This document shows, in pieces, positions 1-9,054 of a DNA stretch of 64,000 nucleotides. The DNA comes from Cyanobacteria bacterium FACHB-471 (lineage in GTDB: Bacteria; Cyanobacteriota; Cyanobacteriia; Elainellales; Elainellaceae). The stretch spans positions 1 to 64,000 of the forward strand of contig JACJOC010000036.1 in NCBI GenBank assembly GCA_014695345.1, read 5' to 3'. How positions within the stretch are numbered: the first letter of the stretch is position 1; each line of letters opens with the position of its first letter. A program made the position numbers and the translations under genes. The notes under the pieces are model-generated. The model was given only the letters and a program-made list of their open reading frames with translations. It ran no database searches and was not told the DNA's origin.

Positions 1-2
1 AC

Positions 3-86
3 CTACCCGAACTACTCTCGGATGCCAAATGGTTCTTGGATGAACTCCGCAGTGCGGGAGCGACTATCTACGAAGACTCTAAGTAG
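3..86 (+). CDS. 3' end of an unidentified gene
   Basis: An open frame enters from the left edge and ends at TAG 84-86, giving 27 residues that finish in ATIYEDSK. It reads as an amphipathic C-terminal tail (AKWFLDELRSAG) and could be the end of a real protein, but too little is present to name a family. The start lies outside the window. Confidence 0.35.
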   Translation, partial: LPELLSDAKWFLDELRSAGATIYEDSK

Positions 87-353
87 CCGCTTCGACCAGA
101 TGACCAACGCTCGGCTTATAGATGGAGAAGCTGTTCTACGCTGAGACAGCTATGCTGAACGAGTCGGCGACGGTCGCACGCAATCGCGCCAGCCTCTGAC
201 AATCAAGATCGCCGCTTTGGGCACTCGCGGTTTTGTCGTGGGCAATGGACCGTCTGCAAGCAATATACCCCCACTAAATGCGGTCATGCCTGTACTATTC
301 ATCTCAGGATGGCTCGTCTCTACTGCAACTTATCTATAAAGGATGAATAATTT
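87..353. other. intergenic stretch, nothing recognised
   Basis: There is no convincing gene, hairpin or repeat here. It should hold the promoter and leader of the oxidoreductase that starts at 354; AAAGGATG lies about 10 bases before its ATG and contains a plausible ribosome site. Confidence 0.3.
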
Positions 354-1316
354 ATGAGAGCAATGGTGATCAGAGACTTTGGCGGCACGGAAGTCTTCGA
401 GCAAAGGGAAGTTCCTAAGCCGATTCCTGAACCGAAACAAGTCTTAGTCAGAATATTAGCAACGTCCGTTAACCCTCTCGACTACCAAACTCGTCGCGGT
501 GATTACAAAGCGTTTGTTCGGTTGCCAGCCATCATTGGCTCTGACGTTTCGGGGGTTGTTGAGGATGTTGGCGAAGCCGTCACAGATTTTAAGGTCGGAG
601 ACGAAGTCTATTACACACCGCAGATTTTTAGCGGCAATGGAAGCTACGCCGAGTATCACGCAGCAGACGAATCGATCGTAGCGCAGAAGCTGCGAAAGAT
701 ATCGCATTTTGAAGCGGCAAGCCTTCGTTCAACCGGCGGCACGGCTTGGGAAGCGTTGGTAACACGCGGCAACCTTCAAGTCGGCGAATCCATACTTATT
801 CATGCTGGGGCAGGCGGTGTCGGCTCAATCGCCATCCAGCTTGCGAAAGCGATCGGAGCTTATGTTTTTAGCACTTGCAGCAAGCAGAACGCCGATTTTG
901 TCAGGGGCTTAGGAGCGGATTACGTTATTGATTACAGGTCGGAAGATTACGTCGAGGAGGTCGAGAGAGAAACGAGCGGCAAAGGCGTTGATTTCGTTCT
1001 CGGCACCATCGGCGGCGACACAATTGAACGGAGTCCACTAGTGATGAGCAAGTTTGGACGGCTGGCAACGATTGTTGACATCTCGAAGCCGCAATCCCTT
1101 CTCGAACACTGGGAGAGAAACACGACGGTTCACTTCATATTCTCACAACAGAATAGGGCAAAGTTAGATGCTCTCCGGGAGTTAGTAGAAAGGGGACAAG
1201 TTAAGCCGTTGATTGATTCGATCATATCCCTAAAGGATGTGGCTAAAGCCCACGAACGGGTTGAGCAGGGGGGAGTGCGGGGCAAGGTTGTACTCGACAC
1301 TAACGCATCATCTTGA
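354..1316 (+). CDS. NADPH:quinone reductase-like medium-chain dehydrogenase
   Basis: A 320-residue zinc-independent MDR-family oxidoreductase, expected to use NADPH to reduce quinones or reactive enones in the cytoplasm. The N-terminal GroES-like half (residues 1-125) carries VNPLDYQTRRGDY and IIGSDVSGVVEDVG; the Rossmann half carries the nucleotide motif AGAGGVGSIAIQLAK and later GADYVIDYRSEDY. The Cys/His ligands of zinc alcohol dehydrogenases are absent, as usual for the quinone-reductase branch. Length is normal and the frame intact, unlike its decayed relative at 2215-3149. An SD-like AAAGGA precedes the ATG. The substrate cannot be read from sequence. Confidence 0.85.
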   Translation: MRAMVIRDFGGTEVFEQREVPKPIPEPKQVLVRILATSVNPLDYQTRRGDYKAFVRLPAIIGSDVSGVVEDVGEAVTDFKVGDEVYYTPQIFSGNGSYAEYHAADESIVAQKLRKISHFEAASLRSTGGTAWEALVTRGNLQVGESILIHAGAGGVGSIAIQLAKAIGAYVFSTCSKQNADFVRGLGADYVIDYRSEDYVEEVERETSGKGVDFVLGTIGGDTIERSPLVMSKFGRLATIVDISKPQSLLEHWERNTTVHFIFSQQNRAKLDALRELVERGQVKPLIDSIISLKDVAKAHERVEQGGVRGKVVLDTNASS

Positions 1317-1441
1317 TGGCGGCGTGATAGCTGACCGCTCCGCCTCAGGCTGCGAGATTGTTTATTTTGGGTCCAGGTGGTTGGGCAGTCGATTTAATTG
1401 AAACAAACGGTGTAATCACAGTGTAATCACAAAGAGAAATC

Positions 1442-2146
1442 ATGCCAAACCCAGAATCAGCAATCGTCTTCGACAAAGAACGTGCTTCGACCTACGACAC
1501 AAGAGCGGCTAAAATAGCACCCTTACGTGACGCACTTCACTTATCGATTCGCCTGGTGCTTGCTGAGCTTCCGGCTGACGCACGAATCCTGTGTGTGGGT
1601 GTTGGAACGGGCTTGGAATTGATTTATCTAGCTCAAGAATTTCCATAGTGGCAATTTACGGCAGTAGAGCCTGCGATGGCAATGCTTGAAATCTGTCGTC
1701 AGAACGCTGAAGCGGCTGGAGTTGAATCACGTTGTACATGGCACGAGGGCTATCTGGATTCATTGCCCGCATCAGCACCCTTTGATGCGGCGACTTGCCT
1801 TCTGGTTTCTCACTTCTTCATGCAGCCTGAGGAGAGACGCAAATTTTTCAGTCAAATTGCTTCACGACTTCGCCCTCAAGGATATTTGGTGAGCGCAGAT
1901 TTGGCTGCCGATATGTCTACTTCAGCCTATCAAGACCTGCGTGAGATTTGGACTCGGATGCTGAAACATGCTGCATATCCAGATGAGGACGTTGAAAAAT
2001 TTCTTGCGTCTCACGGTCGAGATGCGGCTGTGCTACCCCCTGATCGAGTCGAAGCAATTATTGCATCCAGTGGTTTTGATGCTCCTGTATTGTTCTTGCA
2101 AACGCTCTTTATCCACGCTTGGTATGCCAGACGCAGTGTTTCTTGA
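1442..2146 (+). pseudogene. class I SAM methyltransferase with in-frame stop
   Basis: One continuous frame encodes a SAM-dependent methyltransferase but is interrupted by TAG at 1646-1648. Before the stop comes the SAM-binding motif ILCVGVGTGLELIYLA; after it the same frame resumes with FTAVEPAMAMLEICRQNA (motif II) and proceeds through CLLVSHFF and LRPQGYLVSADLA to a normal C-terminus. The stop lies exactly between motifs I and II, where a Gln is common (CAG to TAG would be one transition). It is either a recent pseudogene or a sequencing error. Neighbouring genes carry similar stops, which favours real decay. Confidence 0.75.
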
Positions 2147-2214
2147 TCGCACAAATAACCTGATAAGGGTTGCTTACTGCTTGTCATCCCGATCAAATCA
2201 AACATAGGAAAAAA

Positions 2215-3149
2215 ATGAAAGCGATTGTAATTAACACATACGGCGACGAAGACGCTTTAAATTATGTCGATGTCGATCGTCCAGAGCCGAAAGCGGACGA
2301 AATTTTGGTGAAAGTTCACGTCGCGGCGGTCAATCCAGCGGACTGGAAGATCCGCAATGGCATGGGCGAACAGTTCGGGTTCAAACTTCCACTGATTCTA
2401 GGCGGTGACATCGCCGGAACCGTCGAAGTGGTAGGGGATGGTGTTAAAAGTTTCAAGCAGGGTGATGCAGTTTATGGGATCACCCTTGCCCACCTCTCCG
2501 GTGGTTACGCTGAATACGCAGTTGCAAAAGCGGAGGCGATCGCGCCCAAACCGGAAAATATCACTTTTGACGCGGCGGCAGCAATTCAAATTGTCGCGTT
2601 GACGGCGTAGCAAGCGATGCTCGATTTAGCGCATCTGAGCAGCGGGCAGAAAATCTTGATCACCGGGGCGTCGGGCGGAGTCGGCTCGATGGCAGTTCAG
2701 CTTGCTAAGGCGAAAGGCGCGATCGTGGTCGGCACGGCTTCGAGCAAAAACGAACAATTCGTCCGCAATTTAGGTGCAGATGAATTCGTGGATTACACGC
2801 AGCAACCGTTTAAAGCAGTCGTCAAAGATATGGATGTTGTTTTCGATACGATCGGCGGCGACACATCAGCGCAAGCCTTCTAAACGCTGAAAGAGGGTGG
2901 CTTCCTAGTCGCAGCACCAGAACCTCCATCCAAAGAAAAAGCACGCGAATTGGGCATAGAAACCGCTTGGGTCTTTTGCAAGCCGAACGCGCAGCAACTA
3001 GCCGAAATAATCGTCTAATTGAAGAAGGCAAATTGAAAATCCACATTGAAACGGTTCTGCCGCTCGCAGAAGTAAAAAAAGCACATCAACTTTCCCAAAG
3101 CGGGCGCACACGCGGCAAAATTGTTTTGCAAATTGGGACATCGTTTTGA
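2215..3149 (+). pseudogene. zinc-independent MDR oxidoreductase, multiply disrupted
   Basis: A second quinone-reductase-like MDR gene beginning [13 protein letters not shown], with SD ATAGGAA in front. It carries [31 protein letters not shown] and, in the same frame after a stop, ILITGASGGVGSMAVQLAK. TAG at 2608-2610 replaces the Trp expected in TAWQAM. TAA at 2881-2883 replaces a residue before TLKEGGF. A one-base frameshift near 3005-3020 moves the C-terminus (LIEEGKLKIHIETVLPLAEV) to another frame. Three independent lesions make this a pseudogene. The intact paralogue is 354-1316. Confidence 0.85.
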
Positions 3150-3319
3150 ACCAACAGGCGCGGCAATGGCAACTCGCCCAGACACACACCTTCCACGTCG
3201 TTCTGCCCACACTGCCCGGCTTCGGCCTATCCGAGAAGCCAGCGCAGCTCGGCTGGACGCCCGAGCGGATTGCGCAAGCAGGGATCGTGCTTATGCAGCA
3301 GCCTGGGTGCTGGGGATAG
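3149..3319 (+). pseudogene. epoxide hydrolase fragment
   Basis: In the frame starting at 3149 the translation contains HTFHVVLPTLPGFGLSEKP followed by LGWTPERIAQA, which closely resembles the segment around the oxyanion and cap region of epoxide hydrolases of the alpha/beta-hydrolase fold. It ends at TAG 3317-3319 and has no start, nucleophile or catalytic His. It is a remnant of about 55 residues from a gene normally near 380 residues. The following 3320-3587 holds nothing I recognise. Confidence 0.55.
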
Positions 3320-3587
3320 TTGAAAAGTCGGATTTGCAAACTGCTACCCAAAGCAGACCGTTTACGCAATGCAATGGAAACGGTTCTTCAGCAAGCTATG
3401 TCCTAACCTGTTTGGCTACAGCCATAGCATGGAATCAATCAAGGGGACAGTGTGTCTCAAGCCAAGTTTATCGAAGCAATCATTGGAGTGAGTGTTTTAG
3501 GTAACGCAAAAGATACAGAATGTTTGTCATAAAGAAGTTTTTGCGACATAACCTCTTCTAATACGCTTTCCTCATGCCCACCGCCGT

Positions 3588-4208
3588 CTAATATTTTTGC
3601 AGTGACTCGATTAAGTCCGCGACAGCTTTGCGAATCGGTTTTAGGTCAAAGTCCGGTGCCAAGGACTCGTGGTCAAAACTCTTAGCCAACTGGTCCATGC
3701 CGAAGAGAGCCCGTGGAAATCGTGGGTAAAGAACCTGTCCGAGAAGCCTGTGCGCCGCTTCAGCACTGGATTGATCCGAGAGTCCAAACGTTGCCTTCAG
3801 GTAAGTGCTCAGGCGGTTGTGGACTTGCGTGAACAACACGTCAAAATATTGCGCCGCCTGCTCAGGAAATCTTTCGGTCTCAGCCATGCTCACGCGAATC
3901 ATCTTGATCGAGGCTTCGTACAGCAGAACTTCGAGATACCGACCGCAGAACATCACCAGGGCATCCGCAGGCTTCTCTGAATAGTCGTCGGGCAGCCTCA
4001 ATCTGCTGAGGAAAAGCCCGCGCACCAGCTCGATCACTGCAAGGAACAGCTTCTCTTTGCTCTCGAAGTGAGCGTACAAAGAGCGTTTCGAGGTTTCCGC
4101 CCGGCTAGCAACCACATCCATCGAAGCCCGCTCGAAGCCCATCTCCAAGAATACGTCCTTGGCGGTCCAGAGAATATGTTCGCGAAGTTTGTCTCCTCGT
4201 CTTGCCAT
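3588..4208 (-). CDS. TetR/AcrR-family transcriptional regulator
   Basis: A 206-residue regulator. Residues about 10-55 form the TetR DNA-binding domain: REHILWTAKDVFLEMGFERA, then the helix-turn-helix with MDVVASRAETSKRSLYAHF and SKEKLF. The rest is a helical ligand-binding/dimer domain typical in length. It is divergent from the NmrA-like gene at 4297, with 88 bases between the starts. The family pattern is autorepression plus repression of the divergent operon, relieved by a small ligand; that role is inferred. Confidence 0.9.
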   Translation of the reverse strand: MARRGDKLREHILWTAKDVFLEMGFERASMDVVASRAETSKRSLYAHFESKEKLFLAVIELVRGLFLSRLRLPDDYSEKPADALVMFCGRYLEVLLYEASIKMIRVSMAETERFPEQAAQYFDVLFTQVHNRLSTYLKATFGLSDQSSAEAAHRLLGQVLYPRFPRALFGMDQLAKSFDHESLAPDFDLKPIRKAVADLIESLQKY

Positions 4209-4296
4209 AACCTAATTATCGCTCACCTTGCACATTTGACAGAAAAGTAAACGGTACGGTAGAGTATACTTACAGTTCAACAATAGAGGAAGAATC
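4209..4296. promoter_or_regulatory. divergent promoter/operator between tetR-type gene and NmrA-like gene
   Basis: This 88-base gap must hold both promoters. TTGACA (4236-4241) and TATACT (4265-4270) look like -35 and -10 hexamers for the rightward operon, but their 23-base spacing is longer than the usual 17, so the real pairing is uncertain. The AT/GTAC-rich tract GTAAACGGTACGGTAGAG between them is a reasonable place for a TetR operator. AGAGGAAGA lies just before the ATG at 4297 as ribosome site. Confidence 0.35.
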
Positions 4297-5181
4297 ATGA
4301 TCGTTATTACCAGCCCCACAAGTATGATTGGCCGACAGGTTCTCGAAAATCTTCTCGGCAGCGGCGAGCCTGCCCGCGTGATTGCGCGCGACCCCTCTCG
4401 TCTGCCTCCGCACATCTTGGAGCGAGTTGAGGTCGTGCAGGGGTCGCACAGCGACCCGAATGCCGTCAACCAAGCGTTCGCGGATGCCGACTCTGTGTTC
4501 TGGCTGGTGCCTCCCGACCCTCACGCCGAAAGCGTCGAAGCCGCCTATGTAGACTTCACCCGACCAGCTTGCGACGCGATCAAGAGCCGGGGAGTCCAGC
4601 GGGTGGTGGGGATCAGTGCGCTTGGTCGGGGAACGGCGGTGGCCTCGAACGCCGGACTCGTCACGGCATCGCTGGCAATGGACGACCTGATCACAAGTAC
4701 GGGTGTGAGTTATCGGGCACTGACAATGCCCTCGTTCATGGATAACATCCTCAGACAGGCGGAGCCGATCAAGAACCAGGGCATGTTCTTCGGGCCGATC
4801 GCTGGAGACCGTAAGCTCCCGGCTTGTGCAACTCGTGACATCGCTGCCACTGCCGCTAAGCTCCTGCTTGACCCCGATTGGAGCGGACAAGACCACGTCG
4901 CCGTCCTCGGCCCCGAAGACTTGTCCTTTAATGATATGGCGCAGGTTATGTCGGAGGTACTGGGGAAGCCGGTGCGCTACCAGCAAATCCCCTTCGAAGC
5001 TTACAAAGCCAGGTTTATCGAACTCGACATGTCCGAGGCGATGGCGCAGGGCATGACTGATATGGCGGCGGCCAAGAATGAGGGACTCGACAATGCCGAG
5101 CCGCGATCGCCTGAGAACACGACACCGACCAGCTTTCGCCAGTGGTGCGAAGAGGTGCTGAAGCCTGCGGTCTTTACCTGA
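4297..5181 (+). CDS. NmrA-like NAD(P)-binding protein (atypical SDR)
   Basis: A 294-residue atypical short-chain dehydrogenase. The N-terminal Rossmann fold starts MIVITSPTSMIGRQVLENL, with a TxxxxIG variant of the glycine motif, then ARVIARDPSRLP (cofactor specificity loop) and GVQRVVGISALGRG. The usual YxxxK pair is not obvious, as in NmrA/HSCARG sensors and NADPH-dependent quinone reductases of this branch. It starts the operon repressed, by inference, by the TetR regulator and is followed after 38 bases by a classical SDR. By eye the base composition is more GC-rich than the CIS region, which suggests transfer. Confidence 0.8.
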   Translation: MIVITSPTSMIGRQVLENLLGSGEPARVIARDPSRLPPHILERVEVVQGSHSDPNAVNQAFADADSVFWLVPPDPHAESVEAAYVDFTRPACDAIKSRGVQRVVGISALGRGTAVASNAGLVTASLAMDDLITSTGVSYRALTMPSFMDNILRQAEPIKNQGMFFGPIAGDRKLPACATRDIAATAAKLLLDPDWSGQDHVAVLGPEDLSFNDMAQVMSEVLGKPVRYQQIPFEAYKARFIELDMSEAMAQGMTDMAAAKNEGLDNAEPRSPENTTPTSFRQWCEEVLKPAVFT

Positions 5182-5219
5182 TCAAACAATTCACATGACG
5201 TTCTACGAGAAATAGCTCT

Positions 5220-5975
5220 ATGTATCTCACAGACAACACCATCCTCATCACTGGCGGTACCAGCGGCATCGGTCGCGCTCTTGCCGAGGAATTCCATCGA
5301 CGCGGCAATCAGGTGATCATCGCTGGCCGCCGCCAGCATCTCTTGGACGAGATCACCGCTGCCCATCTCGGTATGCGCGGCATACAGCTCGACGTTGAAG
5401 ACCCTGGTGCCGTCGATTCCTTTGCGTCCCAGATGCAGGAACAGTTTCCTAAGCTCAATGTTCTCATCAACAATGCCGGAATCTCCAGAACCGAAGACTT
5501 CACCGCCGACGCGATCGATTTTTCCGTGACGCGCTCTATCATTCACACCAACATCATCGGCGTACTTCACCTCACTGCGGCACTGCTCCCGACCCTCAAA
5601 CAGCAGCCGAACTCAACTATCATCACCACTACCTCCGGCTTAGCCTTCGTTCCCCGCGCCGCTTTCCCTACCTACTGCGCTAGTAAGGCTTTTCTGCACT
5701 CCTGGTTGCAGTCACTCCGCTCTCAGCTCCGGGAAACGTCCGTAAAAGTTCTCGAACTTGCCCCGCCATACGTGCAAACGGAACTTGCTGGGCCGAGTCA
5801 GGCGACCGACCCCAACGCGATGCCACTGGCTAACTACATTGCTGAAGTGATGCAAGTTCTCAGCGACCTAGATCCGTCCCATGGCGAGATCCTCGTCAAG
5901 CGCGTCAAAGCACTCCGATGGGCTGAGAAGAACGGCGATTACGAGCAAATGTTCGCGGACCTCAACGGACAATAA
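5220..5975 (+). CDS. short-chain dehydrogenase/reductase, DltE-like
   Basis: A 251-residue classical SDR. It has the cofactor motif GGTSGIGRALAEEF (residues 12-25), the NNAG motif (LINNAGISR), catalytic Ser in TTTSGLAF, and the YCASK catalytic Tyr/Lys. The region after LELAPPYVQTEL resembles DltE-type oxidoreductases. It follows the NmrA-like gene on the same strand and is presumably co-transcribed. The true substrate is unknown. Composition is GC-rich like its neighbour, and the downstream 5976-6639 is non-coding apart from short repeats. Confidence 0.85.
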   Translation: MYLTDNTILITGGTSGIGRALAEEFHRRGNQVIIAGRRQHLLDEITAAHLGMRGIQLDVEDPGAVDSFASQMQEQFPKLNVLINNAGISRTEDFTADAIDFSVTRSIIHTNIIGVLHLTAALLPTLKQQPNSTIITTTSGLAFVPRAAFPTYCASKAFLHSWLQSLRSQLRETSVKVLELAPPYVQTELAGPSQATDPNAMPLANYIAEVMQVLSDLDPSHGEILVKRVKALRWAEKNGDYEQMFADLNGQ

Positions 5976-6191
5976 CTAACTGTTGCAGTCAGCACAATAA
6001 GACACTCTTAGCTCTGCGCCCATGCTTTTTGAGCTTGAGCGGCTTGATCTGATGGAGCCATTCACCCGTCAAAACCACCTAGCATAACGCCAGTGAGAGC
6101 AGCGCCAGCAGTTTACTCAAATGCGAATGAGCAAAAAGTGTACTCAATTGAGGTCTAGGCATAACCCAGTCATATTTCTAGCATAGATGCT

Positions 6192-6353
6192 ATGCCCAAT
6201 ACGGAAAAGAATCACATCCAGGAGAAACAAAGTGACCCAAGCTCTAGTCCTGAGCTGACGCAAAAACTAATGCAGCGTTATGAACCGTTCGCAAATCAAT
6301 TTCGCGCAATGCTTCAAAAAGCAGCAGAACGGCTAATGATCACGAAAGCCTGA
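6192..6353 (+). CDS. possible 53-residue hypothetical protein
   Basis: ATG 6192 to TGA 6351-6353 encodes a hydrophilic peptide ending in RYEPFANQFRAMLQKAAERL, helical in character. A 14-base palindrome (TAGCAT AG ATGCTA, 6179-6192) touches the start. There is no clear ribosome site and no recognised family. It could be real, the tail of a lost gene, or chance. Confidence 0.2.
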   Translation: MPNTEKNHIQEKQSDPSSSPELTQKLMQRYEPFANQFRAMLQKAAERLMITKA

Positions 6354-6421
6354 ACTTTTCCAGCGATCGCTTAACGAATCCCAAATAATGTATGGCGACC
6401 ATCATGACAGGTAAAGCAAGT

Positions 6422-6462
6422 AGTATTTTGGAACCTGTGGCGAGTGCGGGTTCCAAAATACT
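6422..6462. repeat. perfect 14-bp inverted repeat (hairpin)
   Basis: AGTATTTTGGAACC at 6422-6435 is exactly complementary to GGTTCCAAAATACT at 6449-6462, with a 13-base loop. No T-run follows the stem, so it is not a classical terminator. It lies 180 bases before the AraC-type gene and next to a second, longer inverted repeat that shares the TTTTGGAA core. Confidence 0.8.
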
Positions 6463-6521
6463 CTCCTAATTTCGGCTTCAACGGCTATAGCGCTTCTCGC
6501 GCTAATCCTACTGTCTATACC

Positions 6522-6591
6522 TAAGTACAGATACCGTTTTGGAAGTCAAGAAGGTTAAATTTCGTGGCTTCCAAAACGATATTTGTACTTA
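6522..6591. repeat. 26-bp imperfect inverted repeat
   Basis: The arms 6522-6547 and 6566-6591 pair over 26 bases with 3 mismatches, around an 18-base spacer. Each arm begins TAAGTACA and contains CGTTTTGGAAG. The right arm ends 48 bases before the AraC-family ATG. It could be a regulator binding site, a cruciform-forming repeat or a miniature element. Confidence 0.75.
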
Positions 6592-6639
6592 AATTGACTG
6601 GATATGACTGAATTATGGTTGTAATTCACATCAATCCGA

Positions 6640-7554
6640 ATGAGTGACGCGATTAAAACCTACAATTCGATGTCTGAACTTTATGCTTCCTTTGGTGGCA
6701 AGCTAGAGCAAGACGTTGATTTTACGATTCATCGGAATGAGGAGCTTTTTCCCAACTTTCCAGTCAAGTCTCCACTTTTTCGGACGAGCTTCTACACAGT
6801 TTTAATCCTGCACAAAGGGCGAGGTCGCTACCTCGTTGACGACCAATCTTATGTGACTCGCGGCAACATCATTTATTTTACAAATCCGGGTCATGTGAAG
6901 GGATTTGAGGTTGAGGAAACATTACAGGGATATATCATTACCTTCTCAGAATCATTCCTCAAACAATACGTACATGAAAATATTTTGGATGAGTTTCCAT
7001 TTCTAATTGCTGAAGTTGCACCACCAAGCTATCCCGATCGCGAAGTCTTTCAAGTCTTTAATGACTTAGGTGGTCAGTTATTGCAGGAATATCAGTCAGA
7101 TTCCGCTTATAAGTATAAAGTGATTGGCTGTTTAACGGTGGTGTTGCTACTCAAAATCAAAGAGCGGTTTTGGAAGGCATATAATCCACTGACTGAAGCT
7201 TCAACCAGCTCTGATATCACACTAACATTCAAACGCAACCTTGAAGCGCACTTTCGCGATCTGCTTGCTGGCAAATGCGATCGCTTATTCCAAGTGCAGG
7301 ACTATGCCCAAGCACAGTATTTACATCCCAACTATTTCAGCACAGTAATCAAATACAAAACAGGTAAATCAGTCAATAGTTGGATTGCGGAGAAGACGAT
7401 CGCGGAGGCAAAGGCAATGCTGGTGCGATCGTCGGAATCAGTACAGGAGATTGCTGCTCGCTTGGGATTTAAGGACGCAGGGCACTTCTCCCGTTTCTTC
7501 AAAAAACACACTGAACTGTCGCCTTTGAGCTTTCGGCGAAGCTTATCAAGCTAA
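6640..7554 (+). CDS. AraC-family transcriptional regulator
   Basis: A 304-residue regulator. The N-terminal half is a cupin-like sensing domain (VLILHKGRGRYLVDDQ, RGNIIYFTNPGHVKGF). The C-terminal 100 residues contain the double helix-turn-helix of AraC/XylS proteins, with the signature SVQEIAARLGFKDAGHFSR followed by FFKKHTELSPLSFR. It precedes an MFS exporter and an aldo/keto reductase on the same strand and probably activates them in response to a small molecule. That regulatory link is inferred from adjacency. Confidence 0.9.
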   Translation: MSDAIKTYNSMSELYASFGGKLEQDVDFTIHRNEELFPNFPVKSPLFRTSFYTVLILHKGRGRYLVDDQSYVTRGNIIYFTNPGHVKGFEVEETLQGYIITFSESFLKQYVHENILDEFPFLIAEVAPPSYPDREVFQVFNDLGGQLLQEYQSDSAYKYKVIGCLTVVLLLKIKERFWKAYNPLTEASTSSDITLTFKRNLEAHFRDLLAGKCDRLFQVQDYAQAQYLHPNYFSTVIKYKTGKSVNSWIAEKTIAEAKAMLVRSSESVQEIAARLGFKDAGHFSRFFKKHTELSPLSFRRSLSS

Positions 7555-7752
7555 TTGTTTTCAATCATGACCATTGGCTCTTCTCAAACTTAGAAATGAG
7601 CAAGCCTGTCGAGAAAATATCCATGTCCTTTATCGGTTGAGTTTGGCTTAATTGAAATTAAGGAAACGTTGTGGAAGCGATCGCTAGAAGATACCTGCTG
7701 AATTGCTCTGCAAAGCCAATCTGATTCAGCTATCAACATTAGGGAGTAGGAA

Positions 7753-9024
7753 ATGAATATTGAGCGATCAGCGCGAAGCGCAGCTTCGCCAAAACCGCCT
7801 CGTCGGTTGCATCCGTTTATTCTCTTTGCTGCATTTCTGAGCACGTTTTATATCGGACTCCTTGGCCCGATCTTACCCGCTTTAGTCGAGCAATATGGTG
7901 GAAATGCCTTCATCATCGGGCTATTGTTTTCTAGCTATTCTTTCGCACAATTCCTCAGTGCGCCCATCCTGGGAGCAATCAGCGATCGCTATGGGCGACG
8001 AGTGGTCATGCTGGTGAGTCTATGTGGCGCAATCCTCGGCTTTTCAATGTTTGCGCTCGGTGGAGCATTGTGGCTATTGTTTGTTGGCTGGATAATCGTG
8101 GGCGTGTGTGAGTGTTGGATTGGTACCGCTTTTTCCTATGTGGCAGATACAACCAAACCTAGCGATCGCACTCGCTACTTTGCTTTTCTCACTGCTGCAA
8201 TTGCTTCAGGATTTATTGTTGGACCTGCCACAAGTGGTCTTGTTTCACGGATTAGCCCGGTTGCGCCGCTCTATGTGTTGATCGGGCTGCTCATTTTTGC
8301 TGCCATCTGGGGCTATTTCTCGATGCCAGAGAGTTTGCCACTTGCACAACGAGCGACTGTACTTCCACTCAGTCACCTGAACCCACTGACTCAAACACGT
8401 GACATCTTGCAATTTCCGCAACTCCGACTACTACTGCTGAGTTACCTGCTGTTCTGGTCGATAGTAATCATACCTTCGTCCAACTTACCGAGCTTGCTTT
8501 CCGATCGCCTCAATTGGACTCCAGAGCAAATTTCTCCTTTATTGATCACCTTTGGAATCATTGTTGTTTTAGTTCAGCTTGTGGTCTTACCGCTACTACT
8601 GCGACGTTTTCAAGAGATTCATCTGGCAATTGTGGGTGGATCGATCGCCGGATTTGGATTCTTTTTGATCGGTCTATTTCCAATCACAGGCTCTTTACAA
8701 CTGGTTTATGGAGGAATGATGGTCTATAGCTTGGGACAACCGCTCGTGCAAACCTGCCTCACTGGAGCAATGTCAAAAAGCATGGGTGCGGATGTCCAAG
8801 GGCGAGTTCAAGGCAGTATTGCTGCGGTCATGGCACTGGCGCAAGTAATCGGACCGCTGTGGGCAGGTTGGCTATACCAATCAGTGAGTCAATCCGCTCC
8901 CTATTGGGCGGCTACCGTTCAAGTGCTTGTTGCTGTTGCGGTTATGCTGATCGCACTTCCAAAACTCAAGCGTCTGAATCGGAAAAATCGAGCAACGAAT
9001 GATCAACTGAATCAATATCACTAG
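7753..9024 (+). CDS. MFS efflux transporter, TetA-like
   Basis: A 423-residue inner-membrane protein with about 12 hydrophobic segments. The MFS motif A between TM2 and TM3 is clear (GAISDRYGRRVVML), and GPILPALVEQYG at TM1 resembles drug:proton antiporters of the tetracycline/multidrug branch. It starts at ATG 7753 behind GGGAGTAGG. The aldo/keto reductase follows after 30 bases. With the AraC gene upstream it looks like an inducible detoxification cassette; the substrate is unknown. Confidence 0.85.
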   Translation: MNIERSARSAASPKPPRRLHPFILFAAFLSTFYIGLLGPILPALVEQYGGNAFIIGLLFSSYSFAQFLSAPILGAISDRYGRRVVMLVSLCGAILGFSMFALGGALWLLFVGWIIVGVCECWIGTAFSYVADTTKPSDRTRYFAFLTAAIASGFIVGPATSGLVSRISPVAPLYVLIGLLIFAAIWGYFSMPESLPLAQRATVLPLSHLNPLTQTRDILQFPQLRLLLLSYLLFWSIVIIPSSNLPSLLSDRLNWTPEQISPLLITFGIIVVLVQLVVLPLLLRRFQEIHLAIVGGSIAGFGFFLIGLFPITGSLQLVYGGMMVYSLGQPLVQTCLTGAMSKSMGADVQGRVQGSIAAVMALAQVIGPLWAGWLYQSVSQSAPYWAATVQVLVAVAVMLIALPKLKRLNRKNRATNDQLNQYH

Positions 9025-9054
9025 ATTCCCTCGTTAGTAAAAAGGAGCAAGACC

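Noticed and set aside
3121-3504. 127-residue gene downstream of the broken MDR
   Set aside because: The protein-like signal in this stretch is in another frame (epoxide hydrolase fragment). This frame has no family features.
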